Shown here one piece after another: positions 25,972-36,100 of a stretch of DNA of 64,000 nt. The stretch is from positions 1-64,000 of the forward strand of contig NCRC01000017.1 in assembly GCA_002894685.1 (NCBI GenBank). Direction: 5' to 3'. A program made the translations under genes and the position numbers. The notes under the pieces were generated by a model. That model was not told where the DNA came from. It did no database searches and saw only the letters and a program-made list of their open reading frames with translations. The stretch is from Salinivenus lutea. Its GTDB lineage: Bacteria > Bacteroidota > Rhodothermia > Rhodothermales > Salinibacteraceae. Each line of letters starts with the position of its first letter. The first letter of the stretch is position 1.

Positions 25972-27048
25972 TCACGGACCGGCAAACCACCGCCGAATCA
26001 CACGTTCGGCCGGCTTGTCCTGCGGCGTAAAGCCGGTCGGGTGCTCGACCTCGGCGGTCGGGTGCCATTTCCACACGATGGCCCCGGCCAGCCACGGGGC
26101 CTGCGCCACCGTCGAGAAGAAGGCGCGGTAGCACCGGGCCTGCAGGGCGGGGTCGACGGGCACGTCGTCCTCCTCGGGCCAGCGCCAGGGCGCCGCGGCC
26201 GCACTGGGGGCGCTCCGGTAGCCCACCTCGGTGAGGAGGACCGGTCGGTCGGTGCGCTCATGGACGCGGGCAAGGGCCTCCCGGTGGCGTCGCCAGCCGG
26301 CCCGAAGCGAGTCGAGCGGCGGGTTGTCCGCGTCGCTCAGCGGAAAGTACGCCTGCACCCCTACATAGTCGAGCGCGTCCCAGAAGGCAATCTCGTCGTA
26401 GCTCTCATGCCAGTTGGCGGCATACGTCAGCTCCCCGTCGTACACGGTGCGCACCGTATCGGCCAGGGCGCGCCAGAAGGAGGGGCGCTCGCGGGCGGGC
26501 CGCGTCAGTTCGGTGCCGAGCACCAGCACGTCGGCGTCGACCTCCGCGGCGAGGCGGGCGTACGTCAGCACGAACGCGCGGTAGTCCGCCATCCAGCGTC
26601 GCCACTCGGCCTCCGTGTCGAAGCCGATGTCGCTGCGGTCCTGGGCCTCGTCGTACCCGCCAATCCAGAGGTGCGGCTTCAGGATGACCTCCATTCCCAG
26701 CGTGTCGGCCCGGCGGGCGAGGGCCCGAATGCCGCGGTGCGACTCGCTGTACCAGCCGTCCGACGTGTCGGTGCGCACGCGCGGGTCGTCGGCCGCCCGC
26801 TGCCACCCGAACGAGACGAGCGTGAGGTGCGTGACCCCCAGGGAGCGCAGATGCGGCAACAGGCCGGGTTCTGGGGGATTGCGGGCGTCGAGCGTGACCG
26901 ACCGGATGTCGAACACGGAGTCGGTCGCGGAGGCCGTCGATCCCGCCGCCGGGCCGGACGCCCCCTCCGGATCCGCACACCCCACCAGCAGCCCCGCCGC
27001 TACAATCACGGCCCCCAGGAGCGCACCGGACGGAAATCGAGTCGACAT
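25972..27048 (-). CDS. Secreted lipoprotein with GH113-like TIM-barrel glycosidase domain
   Basis: A 358-residue lipoprotein. The signal peptide ends in AGLLVGC (Cys near 18), followed by a short Ala/Ser linker. A TIM-barrel region follows, with VTHLTLVSFGW, VILKPHLWIGG, VLVLGTEL (probable acid/base Glu) and VLLTEVGYRS (probable nucleophile Glu). These match the pattern of glycoside hydrolase family 113 and related TIM-barrel-like proteins that act on mannan-type or peptidoglycan-like substrates. The ATG at 27048 starts the signal peptide; the open frame above it is Arg-rich. It is divergent from lhgO with a 151-base shared upstream region. Confidence 0.78.
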   Translation of the reverse strand: MSTRFPSGALLGAVIVAAGLLVGCADPEGASGPAAGSTASATDSVFDIRSVTLDARNPPEPGLLPHLRSLGVTHLTLVSFGWQRAADDPRVRTDTSDGWYSESHRGIRALARRADTLGMEVILKPHLWIGGYDEAQDRSDIGFDTEAEWRRWMADYRAFVLTYARLAAEVDADVLVLGTELTRPARERPSFWRALADTVRTVYDGELTYAANWHESYDEIAFWDALDYVGVQAYFPLSDADNPPLDSLRAGWRRHREALARVHERTDRPVLLTEVGYRSAPSAAAAPWRWPEEDDVPVDPALQARCYRAFFSTVAQAPWLAGAIVWKWHPTAEVEHPTGFTPQDKPAERVIRRWFAGP

Positions 27049-27199
27049 GGGACGATGGGGGGCGACAGATAAGAACGCCCGATAAACTCCTATCGCTCCG
27101 GGGTGTTGCCCAGCTCGTGGTCGGGAACGGACCGGTGGGCGTCGGCGATTCATACATTCGGTCTGAGCCCGCGCCTCTCTCCTGACTCCGCGCTCTCTG

Positions 27200-28426
27200 A
27201 TGCCCTCCCACGACGTAGCGATCATCGGCGGCGGCATTGTTGGCCTCGCCACGGCCGACCGCCTCACCAACACGTACCCGGATCTCTCGGTCGCCGTTCT
27301 GGAGAAAGAGGACGCGGTGGCGGCCCATCAGACCAGCCACAATTCCGGTGTCATCCACTCCGGCGTCTTCTACGCCCCCGGCTCGCTAAAGGCGGAAAAC
27401 TGCCGCGAGGGCAAGCACTCCCTGATCGAGTTCTGCGAGCGCGAAGGGGTCGACTACGAGATGTGCGGGAAGGTCGTCGTTGCGACTGAGCCGCACGAGG
27501 TCCCCGAGCTCGAACGCATTCGGGAGAAGGGACGCGCCAACGATGTCGAATGTACGCGGATTGGGCCGGAGCGGCTCCACGAGATCGAGCCCCACGTGCG
27601 GGGCGTGGCGGCGCTGCACGTGCCGGGGGCCGGCATCGTGGACTATCCCGGCGTGGCGGACGCGCTGGCCGACCGGCTCCGCTCTCGGGGCCACGAGATC
27701 CGGACCGGCGCCGAGGTGCTCGACCTGCGCACCGAGCCCGATCACGTGCGGGTGGTGAGCACCGCCGGCGACGTGACGGCCCGGCACGCCGTCAACTGCG
27801 CCGGCCTATACGCCGACCGTGTGGCCCAGATGAGCGGGCAGGAGGGTCTCGACGTGCAGATCGTGCCCTTCCGCGGCGAGTACTACGAACTGGTCCCCGA
27901 GCGCCGGGACCTCTGCCGGAACCTCATCTACCCGGTGCCCGACCCGAACTTCCCCTTTCTCGGCGTCCACTTCACCCGCATGGTCGACGGCCGCGTGGAG
28001 TGTGGGCCGAGCGCCGTCCTGTCGTTTGCGCGGGAGGGCTACCGCCTGACGGACGTGGACTGGGGCGAGCTCTGGGACATCCTCACCTATCCCGGCTTCC
28101 AGAAACTATCGGCTCGTCACTGGCAAAAGGGCACCCGCGAGCTCCTCCAGTCCCTGAGCAAGCGGGTCTACCTGCGGGCGGCCCGCCACCTCATCCCCGA
28201 CGTACAAATGGAGGACTTCGTGCAGTCGCGGGCCGGCGTGCGGGCCCAGGCGCTCCACCCCGACGGCTCGCTGGAAGACGACTTCCTCATCCTGGAAACC
28301 GACCGGGTGGTGAACGTCGTCAACGCCGCCTCGCCCGCGGCCACCTCCGCCCTCAACATTGGCCAGCTGATTACGGAGAACTACCTCGACGACCGCCTCG
28401 ATCAACTGCAGGTGGCGACCACGTAA
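27200..28426 (+). CDS. lhgO: L-2-hydroxyglutarate oxidase
   Basis: A 408-residue FAD enzyme of the DAO family that oxidises L-2-hydroxyglutarate to 2-oxoglutarate and probably feeds electrons to quinone. The FAD site is VAIIGGGIVGLATADRL (about 6-22). The substrate-side motif HQTSHNSGVIHSGVFYAPGS (about 44-63) is diagnostic, followed by PFRGEYYEL and HFTRMVDGRVECGPSAVLS. The ATG at 27200 fits the family N-terminus. The AhpD-like gene begins 82 bases downstream. Confidence 0.94.
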   Translation: MPSHDVAIIGGGIVGLATADRLTNTYPDLSVAVLEKEDAVAAHQTSHNSGVIHSGVFYAPGSLKAENCREGKHSLIEFCEREGVDYEMCGKVVVATEPHEVPELERIREKGRANDVECTRIGPERLHEIEPHVRGVAALHVPGAGIVDYPGVADALADRLRSRGHEIRTGAEVLDLRTEPDHVRVVSTAGDVTARHAVNCAGLYADRVAQMSGQEGLDVQIVPFRGEYYELVPERRDLCRNLIYPVPDPNFPFLGVHFTRMVDGRVECGPSAVLSFAREGYRLTDVDWGELWDILTYPGFQKLSARHWQKGTRELLQSLSKRVYLRAARHLIPDVQMEDFVQSRAGVRAQALHPDGSLEDDFLILETDRVVNVVNAASPAATSALNIGQLITENYLDDRLDQLQVATT

Positions 28427-28508
28427 CGCCCCCTCGCCCCTGCCCACAAAATTCTGCGTTCAGTCCGCCCGTCCGTTTTTCGTTTCCCTACCCTCCCCCA
28501 CCCATACC

Positions 28509-29066
28509 ATGGCCTGGATTGACATCATCGCGCCCGATGACGCCGACGGCGAGCTCGCCGAAATCTACGACGACATTGCCGACTCCCGCGGCGGCGTCGC
28601 GAACATCTTGCAGGCCCACAGCCTGAACCCCGAGGCCCTCCGCGATCACGTCACCCTCTACGAAACGCTTCTGTTCGGCCGCTCCAACCTGAAGCGCGCC
28701 GAGCGCGAAGCCCTCGCCGTCGTCGTCTCCGCCGCCAACGACTGCACCTACTGCGTGCGCCACCACGCCGAGGCCCTGGTCGCCTACTGGGACGACGACC
28801 GCGTCGCGCAACTGGCAGACGACTACACGGCACTAGACGATCTGTCTCCCAAACTCCGGGCGGCCTGCTCTTTTGCCGTGCGCCTCACAACGACCCCCGG
28901 CGACCCCACGGAGGCCGACGTGGACCAGCTGCGGGAAGCCGGCTGGAACGACCGTGATGTGCTCGACATCGCCCTCATCACCAGCTACTTCAACTTCGTG
29001 AATCGGCTCGCCACCGGACTCGGGGTCGAGGTGACCGACGAGGAGGCCGTCGGGTATGACTACTGA
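28509..29066 (+). CDS. AhpD/carboxymuconolactone decarboxylase-like peroxidase-related protein
   Basis: A 185-residue all-helical protein. It has the CxxC peroxidatic motif DCTYCVRHHAEAL (Cys near 79 and 82, with the nearby His) and the C-terminal ISYFNFVNRLATGLGVE-type segment found in peroxidase-related AhpD-like proteins. It would use the two cysteines to reduce peroxides with an unknown thiol donor. It starts MAWIDIIAPDDADGELAEIY, typical of this subfamily. Co-directional with lhgO; oxidases of that type make peroxide, so a scavenging role is plausible. Confidence 0.88.
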   Translation: MAWIDIIAPDDADGELAEIYDDIADSRGGVANILQAHSLNPEALRDHVTLYETLLFGRSNLKRAEREALAVVVSAANDCTYCVRHHAEALVAYWDDDRVAQLADDYTALDDLSPKLRAACSFAVRLTTTPGDPTEADVDQLREAGWNDRDVLDIALITSYFNFVNRLATGLGVEVTDEEAVGYDY

Positions 29067-29441
29067 GGCCCTCTACACACCCGTGATAGAACGTCGCCCC
29101 GACCGTGATGTCCGTCGTCGCCCCCACAAGGGCACGACCATCGGCCCCCGCTACGCTCCTGTAGCGCCGCCGACAACCAATGCCCCCCTCTCCACCCGGC
29201 AGGAGAGCGCCCGTCAAAACTGAGGCCCGCCCCATCACATTACCTCCGGCCTCGCTCCCCTGCCCTTCCCTGCGCCCCTCTCCGCACCCAACCGCCTGTA
29301 CGCAACCGGTCCCGGCGGGACCGTGCGCACGCCTCCGATTCCCTGTCCTCGCTCCCCTGGGCGCGGGGCGCACTTGCGGACCGCCTGTTGGCAAAGCATC
29401 CAGTCATTCCCTATTGTTGACGGTCCCCAGCATTGCAGAAG
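29067..29441. other. 375-base intergenic region upstream of the DUF4249-like lipoprotein
   Basis: No gene is supported. A short hairpin CGCTAC-GCTCCT-GTAGCG near 29151-29168 may mark the 3' end of the AhpD-like transcript but lacks a T-run. A Bacteroidota-style promoter candidate lies at its right end and is listed separately. The rest is C-rich sequence without visible repeats. Confidence 0.45.
29387..29419 (+). promoter_or_regulatory. Candidate Bacteroidota-type promoter before the 29442 lipoprotein gene
   Basis: TTGG at 29388-29391 and TATTGTTG at 29412-29419 are separated by 20 bases. They approximate the Bacteroidota -33/-7 pair (TTTG and TAnnTTTG), with one mismatch in each box. Transcription would begin about 10-30 bases before the start codon. 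Confidence 0.35.
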
Positions 29442-30371
29442 ATGCTTCTGCCCATGGCCGCTCCTCGCCCTCTCCCCAACCGGACCGCTCCACCGGCTGA
29501 CGGCGCGTGGCTTCGTCCCTGTCGCCCCCTTCGGGCCCTGTGCCTCGCGCTGCTCGGCACGCTGCTCCTAACCGCGGGCTGCGACACCTCCGTTGAGGCC
29601 ATCGTCCCGTCGGAGGACAAGCATTACTCGATGTTCGGCGCCCTGAACCCCGCCCAGGACACCCAGTGGGTGCGCGTAGAACCTCTTGCGGCGCCCACCA
29701 GCGACGGCGCCCCCCGCACCCTCGACGTCACCGTCACCCTGCGCAACCAGGCCACCGGACAGTCCTGGACGCTTCGCGACTCGCTCATGGCCGTCTTCCA
29801 GGACGAACTCCAGCACAACTTCTGGACCACGGCCCCCATCCAGCCCGACACCCCCTACCGGATCACCGTTCGGAACGCCGAGGGAGACTCCACCTGGGCC
29901 ACAACCACAACCCCGGCCCTGCCCCCAGACATTCTCGTCGAGTCCCCCCTCCGGATTCCCTGCCTCCAGACCGACGGCGCCAACGTGTTCAACGTCCGGC
30001 TCGAAGACGTAGAGGAGATGGCGGCCCTACAGATCCGCTACTTCCAGACGTTCCAGGGCTTCAACTACACGTTCGACTTTGACTCGTACGACGACGCAAC
30101 CCAGGTTGAGGGCGGATACAACGCTGAGATCAACTACCTGTCGGACCTCGAAACGACCAACCGGACGCAGGACCGACGGTGCATCGTCGACTCGGCAAAG
30201 GTGATCGCCGCCTCCGGCGGGCCCGACTGGCCGGAATGGGCACAGTACAACGATGCGTCGGTCTCGGAGATTGCCCGCCCGGACTCCTTCACAAACGTCG
30301 AAGGCGGCCACGGACTCGTATCCGGCGTGTACACGGACACGGCCGCGGTTCGGATTGAATCCCGGCAATAA
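29442..30371 (+). CDS. DUF4249-like outer-membrane lipoprotein
   Basis: A 309-residue lipoprotein. Its signal sequence ends in LLGTLLLTAGC (Cys near 44), which is long because of a Pro/Arg-rich lead. The mature part is beta-rich, with the early phrase YSMFGALNPAQDTQWVRVEP, the middle YRITVRNAEGDSTWATTTTP and the C-terminal YQ/DF-rich strands. Sequence and position match DUF4249-type lipoproteins encoded beside TonB-dependent receptors in Bacteroidota, where they probably form the surface lid or accessory. ATG 29442 or 29454 are both possible starts; an in-frame TTG at 29433 is less likely. Confidence 0.72.
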   Translation: MLLPMAAPRPLPNRTAPPADGAWLRPCRPLRALCLALLGTLLLTAGCDTSVEAIVPSEDKHYSMFGALNPAQDTQWVRVEPLAAPTSDGAPRTLDVTVTLRNQATGQSWTLRDSLMAVFQDELQHNFWTTAPIQPDTPYRITVRNAEGDSTWATTTTPALPPDILVESPLRIPCLQTDGANVFNVRLEDVEEMAALQIRYFQTFQGFNYTFDFDSYDDATQVEGGYNAEINYLSDLETTNRTQDRRCIVDSAKVIAASGGPDWPEWAQYNDASVSEIARPDSFTNVEGGHGLVSGVYTDTAAVRIESRQ

Positions 30372-30469
30372 GCCCCTCTCCAGAACCAACCGCTTATCTT
30401 CCGTACGAAGCGGGGGACAGCGGGTCCTCTCCCCTCACCGACGCCCTTCTGTACGAACGACTGGGCCTT

Positions 30470-32758
30470 ATGCATATCGATACGCCCACCCTTTCCGTCG
30501 GTCGACTCCTCTTTCTGCTTGTCGGCTGCCTGCTCCTAGCCGGACCGGCCGTCCCGGTTTGTGCGCAGGAGCCTGAGGATGTGGCTATCATTCGCGGGTT
30601 CATTACCGATCGCACCGACGGAGCCCCCCTGCCCGAAGCCAACGTCGTCGTGCGGGACTCGGCCCGCATCGTCCGGGCCGGCGTGTCGGACAGCGACGGG
30701 TTCTACCAGCTCCCCGACGTGCCCCCCGGCACGTACCAGTTTTCGGTACGCTATCTGGGATTCGAAACGTACCGCGACACAATCCGCTTCCGCCCCGGCA
30801 CGCGCACCCTCTCGGTCGCCCTCCGCCCGGCCCCGCAGCAGCTCGACGAGGTGACCGTGGAGGCCCAGCGGGACGCCGTCGAAGACGCCCAGGCCGGCCT
30901 GCGCCGCATCGGCACCGCCGACATTGAGACGCTCCCGACGCCCGGCCCCGGCTCCGACCTCGCGATGTACCTCCGAAGCCTCCCGAGCGTAACCTCGATC
31001 GGGGACCGCGGGGGGCGCCTCTTCGTCCGCGGCGGCACCCCGTCCCAGAACCTGATCCTGGTCGACGGCACCCCCATCAAGAAGCCGTTTCACATCATCG
31101 GCTTCTACTCCGCCTTCCCCGCCGACGTGATCTCCAACGCAAACTTTTACGCCGGGGGCTTCGGGGCGCGCTATCTCGGGCGCCTCTCATCGGTCCTCGA
31201 CGTCAACCTCCGGCCCGGAAACCTCAAAGAGTATCAGGGGCGGGTGGAGGTCGGGCCGTTCGTCACGTCCGTCCAGGCAGAGGGGCCGGTCGACTACGGC
31301 GAAAAGTCCCTGCTGGTGAACGCCCGCCACTCGGTGATCGAGTGGGCCGGGCCCGATCTCTTGGGACAGGAAACCCCCTACCGGTTCTACGATCTCATGG
31401 CGCGGCTCCACACCCAGGGCGACAAGTCGCAGTGTGCCTTCACCGGCATGCGGACCTACGACCGCGGGCGCATCGACGCGTCGCGGCCCTCCAGCTACCG
31501 CTGGTCGAACACCTCCGTCGGCGGAAAGTGTCTCTCGTTCGGCAGCGGCTCCTCGCAGCGAGTGTACGTGAGCTTCGGCACCTCGCACTTCAACAACTCC
31601 GTCCGCACCCCCGATCAGGACACCCGCTCCTCGGGCTCGTGGGATACCCACGCCACCCTGCGGATCGAGCAGCCGTATTCCTGGGGCCGGGTCCGCGGCG
31701 GATTCTGGGGCCGCAGCACGCAGTTCGACTACGATTTCCAGGGCACCTTCCTCGGCGTGCAGGCCGAAGAGAGCTTCGATATTTCCGCCGGGGCATTCCT
31801 GGGGGCCGAGTGGAATATGGGGTCCACCGTCACCGCCTCCCCCAGCATTGGAACGCAGTTCCCCATCTTTTGGGGCACGAACACCATCGAGCCCCGGCTC
31901 CGCCTCGCCTGGCAGCCCCCGTGGGCCGCCCGTACCAAAATCACGGCGGCCGGGGGCCTGTATCGGCAACTGACCGACGCAATTACCGATGAGCGCGACG
32001 CCGGCTCCCCGTTCATCGCCTGGCTCCAAACGCCGCAGGACAAGGCCCTCCAGTCCACCCACGCCATCCTGGGCGTAGATCACCAGCTGACCCCAAACGT
32101 GCGCCTCTCGCTGGAGGGCTACCACAAAACCTTTCGCGACCTGCCCGTCTCCGAGTGGTCCACCCTCGCCGTCTTTAACACGTCGCTCACGCTGGCCGAC
32201 GGATTCGCGTACGGGGGCAGCGCGAGTGCTCGGTTCCAAACGGGCCGTCTCGACCTCCGCGCGAACTACGGGTTCGGCTGGGTGGAATACGAAGCGCCCC
32301 GCGACGAGCTCAACGCCTGGGTCGACGAATCACCGGTCGAGTACAACCCGCCGCACGACCAGCGCCACAAGGTGGGACTCACCGCCTCGCTCGACCTGGC
32401 CCCCTTTTCCGTAAGCGCCCGCTGGCAGTACAGCTCGGGCCGCCCCTTCACCCAGGGGTACGGGACCGACAACTTCCTCGAAATCCGCGGTCTGCGCGGG
32501 CGGCCCCGATCGGAACGGGGCAACAATCGGTTTCTGTACGATCGCCAGTACAATGCCCGGCTGCCCAGCTACCATCGCCTCGATGTATCCATCGAGCGGG
32601 CGTTCACCCTCTCGCCCGACCTCACACTCACCGCGGAGGCGGGGGCCATTAACGCCTACGACCGCAAGAACCTGTTCTACCTCGACCTCCTCACCCGAGA
32701 GCGTGTAGACCAGTTGCCCATCATTCCGCACATCGGCTTCACGCTCGACATTGACTGA
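30470..32758 (+). CDS. TonB-dependent receptor with carboxypeptidase-like regulatory domain
   Basis: A 762-residue outer-membrane receptor. A signal peptide (to about 32, ending VCAQ) is followed by a CarboxypepD_reg-like beta domain, IRGFITDRTDGAPLPEANVVV (about 41-120). The plug (about 125-240) contains GRLFVRGGTPSQNLILVDG, and a 22-strand-type barrel ends in IGFTLDID. It should import a bulky ligand using TonB energy. It lies 98 bases downstream of the DUF4249-like lipoprotein, a usual partnership. The ligand cannot be inferred. Confidence 0.92.
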   Translation: MHIDTPTLSVGRLLFLLVGCLLLAGPAVPVCAQEPEDVAIIRGFITDRTDGAPLPEANVVVRDSARIVRAGVSDSDGFYQLPDVPPGTYQFSVRYLGFETYRDTIRFRPGTRTLSVALRPAPQQLDEVTVEAQRDAVEDAQAGLRRIGTADIETLPTPGPGSDLAMYLRSLPSVTSIGDRGGRLFVRGGTPSQNLILVDGTPIKKPFHIIGFYSAFPADVISNANFYAGGFGARYLGRLSSVLDVNLRPGNLKEYQGRVEVGPFVTSVQAEGPVDYGEKSLLVNARHSVIEWAGPDLLGQETPYRFYDLMARLHTQGDKSQCAFTGMRTYDRGRIDASRPSSYRWSNTSVGGKCLSFGSGSSQRVYVSFGTSHFNNSVRTPDQDTRSSGSWDTHATLRIEQPYSWGRVRGGFWGRSTQFDYDFQGTFLGVQAEESFDISAGAFLGAEWNMGSTVTASPSIGTQFPIFWGTNTIEPRLRLAWQPPWAARTKITAAGGLYRQLTDAITDERDAGSPFIAWLQTPQDKALQSTHAILGVDHQLTPNVRLSLEGYHKTFRDLPVSEWSTLAVFNTSLTLADGFAYGGSASARFQTGRLDLRANYGFGWVEYEAPRDELNAWVDESPVEYNPPHDQRHKVGLTASLDLAPFSVSARWQYSSGRPFTQGYGTDNFLEIRGLRGRPRSERGNNRFLYDRQYNARLPSYHRLDVSIERAFTLSPDLTLTAEAGAINAYDRKNLFYLDLLTRERVDQLPIIPHIGFTLDID

Positions 32759-33169
32759 TAGCATCTCCCCTTCGCGGTCTCCCAACGGGGCGTCCCAACC
32801 CACCTCTGATTATTGCCCGGCAAACGTGAAGGTTTAGAAAAATAGCCGGATCAAGAGAGGTTGAACTCGCGACTCCCGAAAACACCCGTTACACTCAAAA
32901 CTGTGAATAACGGTGAATTTCCGGTCGCCCTCTCTTTTGCAAATGCTTTAGCGAATGGGACGATTGATACAGCCCCTCTAACTTCGGGATGGATGCACAG
33001 TCAGTATCGACGGGCACGTCGTTGATGCATCCACCTGTCTGCTGAGTCGCCTCCCCACTCCGGGGTCTTTTGTCCAAGGACCCCCAAGGTGTGAGACGAC
33101 AGTGGCTGTTCAGTCTTCCTGCAGGCATCTGCGTGTGTCCTCACTCTTACGAGACAATCCCACTTTGTC
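32759..33169. other. 411-base intergenic region upstream of susC
   Basis: This separates the TonB receptor from the SusC gene. It is less G+C-rich than the coding flanks, with AT-rich patches near 32826-32850 and 32900-32960 (TTTTGCAAATGCTTTAGCG). It must hold the SusC/SusD operon promoter and perhaps a long leader. I see no clear intrinsic terminator and no gene; a 77-codon minus frame at 32895-33128 has no recognisable features. Confidence 0.45.
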
Positions 33170-36100
33170 ATGCTAAGAAAGAGCCTCCCTCTCGCGCTGC
33201 TCGCGCTGTTTGCGCTCGCCTCCTTTGCCGGGGATGCCCTGGCGCAAACCGGCACGATCGAAGGCACAGTCATTGACAGCACCACGTCGGCGACACTGCC
33301 CGGCGTAAACGTCGTGGTGTCCGAACTCGGACAGGGCGCTGCGACGGACGCAAACGGCAGCTTCCGCATTACCGACATTCCAGCCGACTCGTACACCCTG
33401 AACGTCTCCTACGTGGGGTACCAGCAAAAGTCGATTCCAGTGGAGGTAGAGCCGGGAGAGACCACAACCATACAGATTGCGCTCGCCCGGAGTCAGGTTC
33501 AGCTGGAAGACGTTGTGGTCACCGCACTGGGCGTAGAGCGTGAGGAGGAATCGATCGGCTACGCCATTCAGCAGGTCGACGGGCAGGACCTCGACCAGGC
33601 CGGCGAGTCGAACTTCATTAGCTCCCTGACGGGCCGTGTATCGGGCGCGCAGATCCAAAACTCAAACGTCATGGGCGGCTCCTCCCGCATCACGCTTCGG
33701 GGGCCGGGCTCGCTTTCGGGATCGGGCCAGCCGCTCATCGTGGTCGACGGCGTGCCAATCGACAATTCGAACTTCAACTCGCTCGGTCAAAACACCGGAA
33801 GCGGCGGATACGACTACGGCAACGCCGCAAGCATGGTCAACCCCTCGGACATCAAGTCGGTCTCCGTGCTGAAGGGCGCCAGTGCTGCAGCCCTCTACGG
33901 ATCCCGTGCCGCGGACGGGGTGATTGAGATCACCACCAAGAGCGGGCAGGACACCGAAGGCATTGGCGTAAGCGTCCAGACCGGCGTCGAGATCAGCGAC
34001 ATTTACGGCTTCCCCGACTACCAGAACGAGTACGGGGGCGGAGCCAGCCCAAACTTCTTCCAGAACGAGGACGGGCAGCTCGTTGCCGACTTCGGAACGG
34101 ACCAGTCCTGGGGACCCGCCCTCGACGGCCGCCAGGTGCGCGAGTGGCATAGCTACGACGACGTGAGCGGGGCTCCGCTGGGACAGACCTCCGCCTGGGA
34201 CGCCCACCCAGACAACGTCGACAACTTCTACAACACTGGGGCGACCTGGAACACCAACGTGGCCTTTTCGCAGGGCAGTGAGGACTACAACTACCGCCTG
34301 AGTCTGAAGAATCAGATGCAGCGCGGCAACTCGGTCGAAAGCGACCTGGAGAAGCGAAATATCAGCTTCAATGGCTCGCTAAATCTGACCGAGGAGCTCA
34401 CGGCCACCGCCTCGGCCAACTACATTGACGAGGAAGCCCGCGGCCGCCCGGGAAGCGGCTACACCAACGCCAACGGCCCGTGGCTGCAGTTTAATCACTT
34501 CGGGCAGCGGCAGGTGGATCTCTCCGATGATGCGCCGATGCGGGACATCGTGCGCCCGGACGGAACGCAGCGCTCCTGGAACTGGGCCAACAGTGGCCTG
34601 GGCAGCGACAACGCCCCGCAGGCAGGCGACATTATCTATGCGAACAACCCCTTCTGGATTCGGGAGCGGAACTACCAGAATGACGATACCGACCGCCTGT
34701 ACGGCAAGGTCGAGCTCTCGTACGACCTGATGTCGAACCTGACGGTGACGGCCAACGCCCGCACCGACTATTACACAACACGCCAGGAGGAGCGGATCGC
34801 GATTGGCTCGGTCGAGCAGTCCCAGTACGAGGAAGACGTCCGCGAAGTCCAGGAGAGCCACGTGGGCGGAACGATTGAGTACGGCGACCAGCTCACCGAG
34901 AGTATCAGCATCGACGCACTGGGCGGCGTGGATTACCGATACAATTCGCTCAGCCGCAACCAGGGCGTGACGCAGGGGGGCTTGAGCACGCAGGGCGTCT
35001 TCACTCTCGAGAACTCCGTGTCGCGTCCGTCCCTCGACGACTTCTTCCAGGAGCAGGCCCTCGTTGGCGTCTACGGCGACGTGACGCTTGGCTACGAGAA
35101 CCTGGCCTACATTGGAGGAACGCTCCGAAACGACTGGTCGTCGACGCTTCCGGAGGACAACAACAGCTACCTGTACCCGTCGGTCAACGGAAGCTTCGTC
35201 TTCACCAACCTCGCGGCCCTGTCCGAGTCCGACGTTCTGTCATTCGGGAAGATTCGGATGAACTGGTCGCGCGTGGGGCGCGACACCGATCCGTACCGCC
35301 TCTCCTTCACCTATCCGATCCAGTCCTCCTTCCGAGGCACGATTGGTCAGGCCCTCCCCGGCGCCCTCCCGAACTTTAACCTGGAGCCGGAGATCAAAAG
35401 CGAGTGGGAGATCGGCACGCAGCTCCAGTTCTTCAACAACCGGGTGGGACTTGACGCCACGTACTACAGCGCCGAGATCGAGAACCAGATCATTCAGGTG
35501 GAGGGATCACGCGCCAGCGGATTCCGGTCGCGTGTGCTGAACGCCGGAACCATCGCGAACAAGGGGGTCGAGCTCTCGATGAACATCACGGCGCTCGAGA
35601 CCGAGAGTGCGTCCTGGGATTGGACGCTCAACTGGTCGCGGAACGTCGAGGAGGTCGTGAGTCTGGCCGAAGGGGTGTCGCGGGTTCCGCTGAACAACAC
35701 CGCCTCGTCTCCTCCCTTTGGCCCCTCCCTCACGGCGAGCGAGGGCGGCGAGTTCGGCGTCTTCTTCGGCCCCGGCTTCGCCCGCACCGATGAGGGCGAC
35801 AAGATCGTGAGCAGCAGTGGCTTCTACCAGTCGACTGGGGCCCAGGAGCTGGGGAGCTACCTGCCCGACTGGCAGGGCGGCGTGTCCACCACGTTCTCCT
35901 ACGAGGGCATTACCGCCTCCGTCCTGGTCGACGGCCAGAAAGGCGGCAACATCTGGTCGCTGTCGAACCTCTTCGGCCTCTACAGCGGCATGTTCGAAGA
36001 AAGCGCCGCGAACAACATCCGCCAGCTCGGCGCCCGCCCGGATGCTGTGCTTGAGGACGGCTCCCCCTATTACGGCGTCGGCGGCACGGCCGACAGTCCG

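Noticed and set aside
32895-33128. 77-codon minus-strand frame upstream of susC
   Set aside because: No motif, and it occupies the expected promoter and leader of the SusC/SusD operon.
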